The position numbers and the translations under genes were made by a program. Positions 7,996-13,903 of a stretch of DNA of 21,976 nucleotides are shown in pieces; positions within the stretch are counted from its first letter, which is position 1; every line of letters starts with the position of its first letter. Origin of the DNA: Streptomyces sp. NRRL F-2664 (lineage in GTDB: Bacteria; Actinomycetota; Actinomycetes; Streptomycetales; Streptomycetaceae); the NCBI RefSeq assembly GCF_000719345.1, contig NZ_JOFX01000057.1, positions 1-21,976 on the forward strand, read 5' to 3'. The notes beneath the pieces were generated by a model that was not told the DNA's origin, did no database searches, and was given only the letters and a program-made list of their open reading frames with translations.

Positions 7996-8010
7996 CTAAC
8001 GGTCCGTCAG
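7996..8010. promoter_or_regulatory. CTGAC-N5-GTCAG operator, copy 3
   Basis: CTAAC GGTCC GTCAG, with one mismatch in the left arm. A TAAAAT -10-like hexamer (7990-7995) on the plus strand abuts it, so it lies between a probable promoter and the SDR start at 8032. The cyclase starts 74 bp away on the other strand, so one site may control both. Confidence 0.68.
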
Positions 8011-8031
8011 AAACCGCGGGAAGGGGCCGGC

Positions 8032-8952
8032 GTGGGGAACTTCTTGGCAGGCAAGGTCGTCGCCGTCACTGGCGCCGGCCGGGGCATCGGACGGGCCGTG
8101 GCACTCGCCGCGGCCGCCGAGGGCGCCAGGGTCGTCGTCAACGACTACGGCGTCGGCATCGAGGGCGGCGCGCCCACGAGCGAGATCGCCGACGGCGTGG
8201 TGAAGGAGATCCGGGCAGTCGGCGGGGAGGCCGTCGCCGTCGCCGACGACATCTCCACCATGGCCGGCGGGCAGCGCATCGTCGACACCGCGCTCGCGCA
8301 GTACGGGCACCTCGACGGGGTCGTCTGCGTGGCCGGCATCCTGCGCGAACGGATGCTGTTCAACATGTCCGAGGAGGAGTGGGACCCGGTGGTCGCCACC
8401 CACCTCAAGGGCACCTTCACCGTCTTCCGCGCAGCCTCCGCCGTCATGCGCCGCCAGGGATCGGGCACCCTGATCGGCTTCACCAGCGGCAACCACCAGG
8501 GCTCCGTCGCCCAGGCCAACTACAGCGCAGCCAAGGGCGGGGTCATCTCGCTCGTCCGCTCCGCCGCGCTCGGCCTGGCCAAGTACGGCGTCACCGCCAA
8601 CGCCGTGGCGCCCGTGGCCCGGACCCGCATGTCGGCGAACGTCCCCATGGAGCTGAAGGAGATCGGCGAGCCCGAGGACGTCGCCGCGCTCGTCACCTAC
8701 CTGCTCTCCGACAGGGCCGTCGCCGCCGGCGGCGAGCGGATCACCGGGCAGGTCTACACGATCGCCGGCCCGAAGATCGCCGTCTGGGCGCAACCGCGCG
8801 AACTGCGGGCCGGATACGCCGACGGCTCCTGGACCCCGGAGCGGATCGCCGACTTCCTGCCCGGGACCGTCGGCACCGACCCGATGCCGATGCTGGCGCA
8901 GCTGGAGGCCATGGCCAAGGCGGCGGCCGCCAAGGACCGTCCCAACGCCTGA
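8032..8952 (+). CDS. SDR-family 3-hydroxyacyl-CoA dehydrogenase-like protein
   Basis: The 306-residue short-chain dehydrogenase has the NAD(P) motif TGAGRGIG (13-20), the VVVNDYG acidic loop (34-40) and the catalytic YSAAK (Tyr164, Lys168). The residue 13 before Tyr, normally Ser, is Thr151 with Ser152 next to it. The VNDYG loop and the C-terminal extension past the usual 250 residues resemble the dehydrogenase part of peroxisomal MFE-2/HSD17B4-type proteins. Oxidation of a 3-hydroxyacyl-CoA is therefore the likely role. It starts at GTG 8032 and is first in a three-gene operon with an acyl-CoA dehydrogenase 12 bp downstream. A member of the repeated operator family lies 21 bp upstream. SDR assignment is certain; substrate is inferred. 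Confidence 0.9.
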   Translation: MGNFLAGKVVAVTGAGRGIGRAVALAAAAEGARVVVNDYGVGIEGGAPTSEIADGVVKEIRAVGGEAVAVADDISTMAGGQRIVDTALAQYGHLDGVVCVAGILRERMLFNMSEEEWDPVVATHLKGTFTVFRAASAVMRRQGSGTLIGFTSGNHQGSVAQANYSAAKGGVISLVRSAALGLAKYGVTANAVAPVARTRMSANVPMELKEIGEPEDVAALVTYLLSDRAVAAGGERITGQVYTIAGPKIAVWAQPRELRAGYADGSWTPERIADFLPGTVGTDPMPMLAQLEAMAKAAAAKDRPNA

Positions 8953-8964
8953 CGGGGGAGCGCC

Positions 8965-10179
8965 GTGGATTTCGGTTTCGGAGCCGAGGACGAGGAGCTG
9001 CGCGGGCAGGCCCGGACGTGGCTGGCGGAGCACCTCGTGGGCCCGTACGCGCAGGCCGTCGGCCTCGGCGGGCCGGGCAGCGAGCACCAGGGGGTCGAGG
9101 TCCGGCGGGCGTGGGAGCGGGAGCTGGGCCGCGGCGGCTGGATCGGGCAGGGCTGGGAGGCGCCGGCCGGCGCTTTCGGGCAGCGGCGGCTGTCCCTGAC
9201 CGGCCAGGTGGTGTGGGCCGAGGAGTACGCGGCGCTGCGCGCTCCCGCCCGGGTCGGCCACATCGGGGAGAACCTCCTCGCGCCCACCCTGCTCGCCCAC
9301 GGCAGCACGGAGCAGCAGCACCGCTTCCTGCCCGCCATCGCCCGGGGCGAGGAGCTGTGGTGCCAGGGCTACAGCGAACCGGGTGCCGGGTCCGATCTCG
9401 CGGCCATCCGCACGGCCGCGGTGCGCGACCCGGCCGACGGGCTGTTCCGCGTCACCGGGCAGAAGATCTGGACCTCCCTCGCCGGCGACGCGGACTGGTG
9501 CTTCGTCCTGGCCCGCACCGAGCCCGCCTCCCGGCGCCACCGGGGGCTGTCCTTCCTGCTCGTACGGATGGACCAGCCGGGCCGCGTCGAGGTGCGGCCG
9601 ATCCGGCAGATGTCGGGGACGTCGGAGTTCAACGAGGTCTTCTTCGACGGGGCGGTGGCCGCGGAGGTCGTGGGCGGGGAGGGCGACGGCTGGGCGGTGG
9701 CCATGGGGCTCCTCGCGCTGGAGCGCGGCGTCTCGACCCTGGTCCAGCAGATCGGCTTCGCCGCCGAACTGGAGCGGGTCCTCGGGCTCCATGCCGCTTC
9801 GGCGGCGGCGTCGGGGGCGCCGGCCGACCCGGTCGTGCGCGACCGCCTCGTACGGCAGTGGGCCGAGCTGCGCACCATGCGGTGGAACGCCCTGCGGACC
9901 CTGGGCGGGCAGGGGGACCCGGGTTCGCCGAGCGTGGCCAAGCTGCTCTGGGGCGGCTGGCACCGGCGGCTCGGGGAGCTGGCGGTGGAGGTCCGGGGCG
10001 CGGCCGCCGCGGCCGGGCCCGCGGAGTGGGCACCGGGGCTGCCGTACGAGCTCGGACTCGACGAGGAGCAGCGCCTGTTCCTGTTCACCCGCGCCGACAC
10101 CATCTACGGCGGTTCGGACGAGATCCAGCGCAACATCATCGCCGAGCGGGTGCTCGGCCTGCCTAAGGAGTCCAGGTGA
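8965..10179 (+). CDS. Acyl-CoA dehydrogenase
   Basis: This is a full-length 404-residue FAD-dependent acyl-CoA dehydrogenase, the second alpha-type enzyme in the window. Motifs: LWCQGYSEPGAGSDLAAIRT (131-150), VTGQKIWTS (163-171), MSGTSEFNEVFFD (216-228) and YGGSDEIQRNIIAERVLGLP (381-400). The Glu preceding GT/GS in MCAD is Gly, while Glu253 in LALERG matches the isovaleryl/long-chain base position. It differs clearly from the 3020-4177 product, so it is not a recent duplicate. No short beta subunit adjoins it; it may work alone or with the subunit at 4183. The GTG start follows GGGGGAG. Its stop overlaps the alcohol dehydrogenase start by 4 bp (GTGA), so translation is coupled. Confidence 0.92.
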   Translation: MDFGFGAEDEELRGQARTWLAEHLVGPYAQAVGLGGPGSEHQGVEVRRAWERELGRGGWIGQGWEAPAGAFGQRRLSLTGQVVWAEEYAALRAPARVGHIGENLLAPTLLAHGSTEQQHRFLPAIARGEELWCQGYSEPGAGSDLAAIRTAAVRDPADGLFRVTGQKIWTSLAGDADWCFVLARTEPASRRHRGLSFLLVRMDQPGRVEVRPIRQMSGTSEFNEVFFDGAVAAEVVGGEGDGWAVAMGLLALERGVSTLVQQIGFAAELERVLGLHAASAAASGAPADPVVRDRLVRQWAELRTMRWNALRTLGGQGDPGSPSVAKLLWGGWHRRLGELAVEVRGAAAAAGPAEWAPGLPYELGLDEEQRLFLFTRADTIYGGSDEIQRNIIAERVLGLPKESR

Positions 10180-11243
10180 GAGGCGTCGTGTTCGACGGCA
10201 AGCAGGCCCGGGTGGTCGACGACCTGGAGGTCCGGGACCCGGGGCCGGGGGAGGTGCTGGTCGCGATTCGGGCGGCGGGGCTGTGCCACAGCGACCTGTC
10301 GGTGATGGACGGCACGATCCCGTTCCCGCCGCCGGTGGTGCTGGGGCACGAGGGCGCCGGGGTGGTGGAGGCCGTCGGCGAGGGGGTCACGCACGTGGCG
10401 CCCGGCGACCACGTGTCGCTGTCGACGCTGGCCAACTGCGGGGCGTGCGCGGACTGCGACCGGGGCCGCCCGACGATGTGCCGCAAGGCGATCGGCAGGC
10501 CCGGGCAGCCGTTCTCGCGGGGCGGCGAGCCCCTGCACCAGTTCGCTTCGAACTCGGCCTTCGCGGAGCGCACCCTCGTCAAGGCCGTTCAGGCGGTGAG
10601 GATCCCGGCGGACATCCCGCTGACGTCGGCGGCACTCATCGGCTGCGGCGTGCTGACGGGGGTGGGGGCCGTCCTGAACCGGGCCCGGGTCGACAACGGC
10701 GAGACGGTGGTCGTCATCGGCACCGGCGGCATCGGGCTGAACGTGCTCCAGGGCGCCCGGATCGCCGGGGCCACGACGATCGTGGCGGTGGACGCGAACC
10801 CGGCGAAGGAGGCCGCCGCCCGGCAGTTCGGGGCCACGCACTTCATCGACGCGTCCGCGGTCGCCGACTCCCCGGCGGCGGTCCGCGAGATCCTGCCCAC
10901 CGGCGCCGACCACGCCTTCGAATGCGTGGGCCGGGTCGGGTTGATCCGGCAGGCCGTCGACCTCCTCGACCGCCACGGCCAGGCGGTGCTGCTGGGCGTG
11001 CCGGGCTTCGACGAGGAGGCGTCCTTCCTCGTCTCGTCGATGTACCTCGACAAGACGATCATGGGCTGCCGGTACGGTTCCTCGCGCCCGCAGCGGGACA
11101 TCGCGCTGTACGCGGAGCTCTACCGGCAGGGCAGGCTGCTGCTGGACGAGCTGGTGACGCAGGTGTATCCGGTCGAGGACTTCGCCAGGGCCGTCGACGA
11201 CGCCCAGCACGGGCGGGTGGCGCGCGGCGTGCTCACCTTCTGA
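10176..11243 (+). CDS. Zinc-dependent alcohol dehydrogenase (MDR family)
   Basis: The 355-residue medium-chain dehydrogenase/reductase has the catalytic zinc ligands Cys37, His58-Glu59 (GHEGAG) and Cys157. The structural-zinc cluster CGACADCDRGRPTMC gives Cys88, 91, 94 and 102. The Rossmann motif GTGGIG (182-187) is followed by VAVDAN; Asp206 suggests NAD preference. It resembles the class-III/NDMA-dependent branch of the family and would oxidise an alcohol to an aldehyde or ketone. It overlaps the dehydrogenase upstream by 4 bp and is last in the SDR operon. A hairpin follows at once. It may handle an alcohol formed during side-chain removal; the true substrate is unknown. Confidence 0.92.
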   Translation: MRGVVFDGKQARVVDDLEVRDPGPGEVLVAIRAAGLCHSDLSVMDGTIPFPPPVVLGHEGAGVVEAVGEGVTHVAPGDHVSLSTLANCGACADCDRGRPTMCRKAIGRPGQPFSRGGEPLHQFASNSAFAERTLVKAVQAVRIPADIPLTSAALIGCGVLTGVGAVLNRARVDNGETVVVIGTGGIGLNVLQGARIAGATTIVAVDANPAKEAAARQFGATHFIDASAVADSPAAVREILPTGADHAFECVGRVGLIRQAVDLLDRHGQAVLLGVPGFDEEASFLVSSMYLDKTIMGCRYGSSRPQRDIALYAELYRQGRLLLDELVTQVYPVEDFARAVDDAQHGRVARGVLTF

Positions 11244-11257
11244 CGCCGGCCGCGGCG

Positions 11258-11295
11258 GCTGCCGGTCCGTCCCGCAGGGGGCGGGCCGGCGGCAG
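11258..11295. terminator. Bidirectional hairpin terminator
   Basis: CTGCCG...CCCGC pairs with GCGGG...CGGCAG around an AGGGGG-type loop, with a small internal mismatch. It lies in the 65-bp gap between two convergent genes (alcohol dehydrogenase, flavin reductase). Confidence 0.65.
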
Positions 11296-11308
11296 GCGCT
11301 CGGGCCTC

Positions 11309-11941
11309 TCAGCCGGCCAGGCGGCCGAAGCGGCCCTTGTGGAAGAGCAGCGGGTCGCCCTCTCCGGCCGCGCCCATGGCCAGGACCCGGCCGACGACGA
11401 TGAGGTGGTCCCCGCCGGTGTGGACGGCGTGGATCCGGCAGTCGATCCAGGCCGGTACGGCGTCCAGCTGCGGCGAGCCGGTGACGGGGGCCGGGCGGTG
11501 GGCCACCCCGGCGAACTTGTCCGCGCCGCTGACGGCGAAGGAACGGCACAGCTCGCCCTGCTCCGCCCCCAGGATGTTGACGCAGAACACCCCGGCGCGG
11601 GCGATCCGCGGCCACGTGGTCGACGTACGGGCCACCATGAAGGTGACCAGCGGCGGGTCCAGGGAGAGCGAGGCGAAGGACTGGCAGGCGAAGCCGGCGG
11701 GCCCGTCCTCGTCCGCGCCGGGCGGCGCCGTGACCACCGTGACCCCGCTCGCGAAGTTCCCCAGGACGGCCCGGAATTCGGCCGGGCTCACCGGCGCGCG
11801 CTCGTCGTCCCCGACGGCCCGCAGATCGGGCCGTGGCAGGGCGTCGACGGACTCGGCCGCCCGCTGTCCCAGGGCGGAGGTGGGGGAGCCGACTGAGCGG
11901 AGGTATCGGACGACGGTGGCCGCCATCCCTGCATGTCCCAT
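11309..11941 (-). CDS. Flavin reductase family protein (FMN-binding split barrel)
   Basis: The protein of about 210 residues matches the flavin-reductase-like domain (PF01613). FRAVLGNFASGVTVVTA is the family N-terminal motif, followed by GFACQSFASLSLDPPLV, then VNILGAEQGELCRSFA and LLFHKGRFGRL near the C-terminus. These proteins reduce FMN or FAD with NAD(P)H for a partner two-component monooxygenase. No PF08028/acyl-CoA-dehydrogenase-like hydroxylase partner is in the window, and the FMO-type gene at 16730 carries its own nucleotide sites. Starts at 11944 (GTG), 11941 (ATG) and 11926 (ATG) are all possible; none has a strong ribosome site. The N-terminal 45 residues precede the conserved domain. 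A perfect-arm operator lies 17 bp upstream, which ties it to the catabolic regulon. Confidence 0.87.
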   Translation of the reverse strand: MGHAGMAATVVRYLRSVGSPTSALGQRAAESVDALPRPDLRAVGDDERAPVSPAEFRAVLGNFASGVTVVTAPPGADEDGPAGFACQSFASLSLDPPLVTFMVARTSTTWPRIARAGVFCVNILGAEQGELCRSFAVSGADKFAGVAHRPAPVTGSPQLDAVPAWIDCRIHAVHTGGDHLIVVGRVLAMGAAGEGDPLLFHKGRFGRLAG

Positions 11942-11957
11942 CACACCCCGATTGAAG

Positions 11958-11972
11958 CTGACGGTTCGTCAG
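11958..11972. promoter_or_regulatory. CTGAC-N5-GTCAG operator, copy 4
   Basis: CTGAC GGTTC GTCAG followed by AT, with both arms perfect. It is 17 bp from the flavin-reductase start (minus). It is 140 bp from the VOC gene start (plus), so that gene may or may not be controlled by it. Confidence 0.72.
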
Positions 11973-12111
11973 ATGTGAAGGGGTGGGGCGCGGCGATGCG
12001 GGACACCGGACCCCCTCACAGCGGCGGAGCGGCGGACGGATGCGTCCGGACGGGTGAAACCGGGCTGGCGGGCGGCTCCGCGGGGCCGGACGGGTCAGGA
12101 GGCTCGGCATC

Positions 12112-12945
12112 GTGGCACCGACCCGTACCGCCGCCGCACCCACCCCCGGAGGGACCATGCTCGGCACCGACTTCCGCACCGGATCACCCAACTGGCTCGA
12201 CCTCGGCAGCCCCGACACCGGCGCTGCCGCCTCGTTCTACGGGGCCGTCTTCGGCTGGGACTTCGTCCCCGCGGGCCCCGAGGCCGGCGGGTACGGCTTC
12301 TTCCGGCAGGGCGGCAAGACCGTCGCCGCGCTCGGACCGCTCACCGAGGAAGGCGCCCGGTCGGCCTGGATGCACCACTTCATGACCCCCGACATCAGGG
12401 CCACCGCCGAGGCGGTCCGGGCCGGCGGCGGAACGGTGCGCATGGAGCCCATGGACGTCATGGGGGAGGGCTGGCTGGCGCAGTTCACCGACCCGCAGGG
12501 CGCCGATTTCGCCTGCTGGCAGCCCGGGAAGACCGCCGGCTTCGAGGTGGCCTCCGCCGAGAACACGCTGGTGTGGGCGGAGCTGCACGTACCGGACCCG
12601 GTGGCGGACATCGCCTTCTACGCCGGACTGTTCGGGTGGCGGCACTCCGAGATGCAGACGCCCGGGATGACGTACCGCGTCCTGAGCACCGCCGACGGCG
12701 ACCAGGAGGACGCCTCCTTCGGCGGGGTCGCCCCGCTCGGCGAGGGCGCGGGCGACGGACAGGAGGCGCGCTGGGTGCCCTACTTCCACGTGGCGGACGT
12801 CGACGCCACCGTCGACAGGGCGCGGCAGAGCGGCGGGACCGTCCTCATGCCGGCCGCCGACGTGCCGGACGTCGGGCGGATCGGCTGGCTCGCGGACCCC
12901 GCCGGCGCGGTGTTCGCGCTGCTGAAGCCCGACCCCCGGATGTAG
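12112..12945 (+). CDS. Tandem-domain VOC (glyoxalase/bleomycin-resistance fold) protein
   Basis: The 277-residue protein has two VOC half-modules. The first runs from SPNWLDLGSPDTGAAASFYGAVFGW through GEGWLAQFTDPQGADFACWQP. The second runs from NTLVWAELHVPDPVADIAFYAGLFGW through GRIGWLADPAGAVFALLKPD. The WxDL / FYxxxFGW / DPxGxxFALxxP signatures repeat in each half. Proteins of this type are common in Streptomyces, often annotated as hydroxylase or glyoxalase, and mostly without known substrate. GTG 12112 has a perfect AGGAGG at 9 bp. ATG 12157, with GGAGGG close by, would remove 15 residues and is a reasonable alternative. It converges on the enoyl-CoA hydratase gene with a gap of only 29 bp. 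Its link to the catabolic pathway is unproven. Confidence 0.87.
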   Translation: MAPTRTAAAPTPGGTMLGTDFRTGSPNWLDLGSPDTGAAASFYGAVFGWDFVPAGPEAGGYGFFRQGGKTVAALGPLTEEGARSAWMHHFMTPDIRATAEAVRAGGGTVRMEPMDVMGEGWLAQFTDPQGADFACWQPGKTAGFEVASAENTLVWAELHVPDPVADIAFYAGLFGWRHSEMQTPGMTYRVLSTADGDQEDASFGGVAPLGEGAGDGQEARWVPYFHVADVDATVDRARQSGGTVLMPAADVPDVGRIGWLADPAGAVFALLKPDPRM

Positions 12946-12974
12946 GCCGGCCGGCGGACCTCCTCGGGCCCCGG

Positions 12975-13778
12975 TCAGCGGCCGCGGTACGTGGGCGTGC
13001 GGCGCTCCACGAAGCCCGCCACGCCCTCGTTCGCGTCGGCCGTGGTCATGTTGATCTCCTGGGCGGTGGCCTCGGCGGCCAGTGCTGCCGCCCGGTCACC
13101 GTCCAGAGAGGCGTTGACCAGCTGCTTCGTCAGGGCGAGTGCCCGGGTGGGGCCCTGGGCGAGCCGCTCGGCCCACTCCCGGGCGGCGGCCTGGAGCTCC
13201 TCGGCCGCGACCACCTTGTTGACCAGGCCGAGGCGTGCGGCCTCGGCCGCCGGGACGGCGTCGCCGAAGAACATCAGCTCCTTCGCCTTCTGCGGGCCGA
13301 CCAGGCGGGGCAGCAGGTAGGCGCCGCCGCCGTCCGGGACCAGGCCGCGGCGCACGAACACCTCGATGAAACGGGCCCCCTCGGCGGCTATCACCAGGTC
13401 GCAGGCGAGGGCGAGGTGCGCACCGATGCCGGCGGCGGTGCCGTTCACGGCGGCGACCACCGGTTTCTCGCAGTCGAGGACCGCGGTGATCAGACGCTGC
13501 GCGCCGAGGCGGATCATGCGGGCCACGTCGCCGGCGACGCGGTCGCCGCCCGTGGAGGGGCCGCCGCGCAGGTCGGCGCCCGCGCAGAAGCCCTTGCCGC
13601 CGGCGGTGAGGACGACCGCGCGGACGGCGGGGTCGGCGGAGGCGTCGGCGAGCAGCGCGATGACGCGCTCGCGCTGGTCCCCCGTGAGGGCGTTCATGGC
13701 GTCGGGGCGGTTGAGGGTGATCCAGGAGACGTGGTTCTCGGTGCGGTGCAGGACGGTGTCCTCGGGGGCGCGGGTCAT
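12975..13778 (-). CDS. Enoyl-CoA hydratase/isomerase (crotonase family, PaaG-like site)
   Basis: The 267-residue crotonase-fold protein has the two oxyanion-hole regions GKGFCAGADL (61-70) and NGTAAGIGAHLALACDL (112-128). The position of the first catalytic Glu of rat hydratase (QPE motif) is Phe141 in FIEVFVRRGLVPDGGG. The second Glu position appears kept (Glu167 in AKELMFFGD), and Asp149 lies in PDGGG. This arrangement resembles PaaG-type delta3,delta2-isomerases more than classical hydratases, so double-bond isomerisation is a serious alternative to hydration. The ATG at 13778 is preceded by GGGAG at 8 bp. It is downstream of, and co-directional with, the NDP-forming ligase, across a 125-bp gap holding a hairpin and repeats. 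No operator copy sits directly in front of it. Confidence 0.9.
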   Translation of the reverse strand: MTRAPEDTVLHRTENHVSWITLNRPDAMNALTGDQRERVIALLADASADPAVRAVVLTAGGKGFCAGADLRGGPSTGGDRVAGDVARMIRLGAQRLITAVLDCEKPVVAAVNGTAAGIGAHLALACDLVIAAEGARFIEVFVRRGLVPDGGGAYLLPRLVGPQKAKELMFFGDAVPAAEAARLGLVNKVVAAEELQAAAREWAERLAQGPTRALALTKQLVNASLDGDRAAALAAEATAQEINMTTADANEGVAGFVERRTPTYRGR

Positions 13779-13794
13779 GCGGAGACTCCCGTTC

Positions 13795-13840
13795 GGTGCG
13801 ATCCGGTGCGGTCCGGTGCGGTCCGGTGCGGTGGGTGCGG
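13795..13840. repeat. 10-bp tandem repeat upstream of the crotonase gene
   Basis: Four and a half copies of GGTGCGGTCC (first copy GGTGCGATCC, fourth GGTGCGGTGG) lie 17 bp upstream of the enoyl-CoA hydratase start. On the transcribed strand this is in the presumed 5' region. It may be simple slippage or a regulatory spacer. Confidence 0.85.
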
Positions 13841-13846
13841 CGCCGT

Positions 13847-13876
13847 TGCGCGGGCGCTGCCCCGAGCCCCCGCGCA
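13847..13876 (-). terminator. Hairpin after the NDP-forming ligase
   Basis: TGCGCGGG and CCCGCGCA form an 8-bp stem with a 14-nt loop, 28 bp past the ligase stop on the minus strand. It probably reduces read-through into the crotonase gene. No U-tract follows. Confidence 0.5.
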
Positions 13877-13903
13877 GCGGTGGCCGGGCGGGCGGGCGCA
13901 GCG

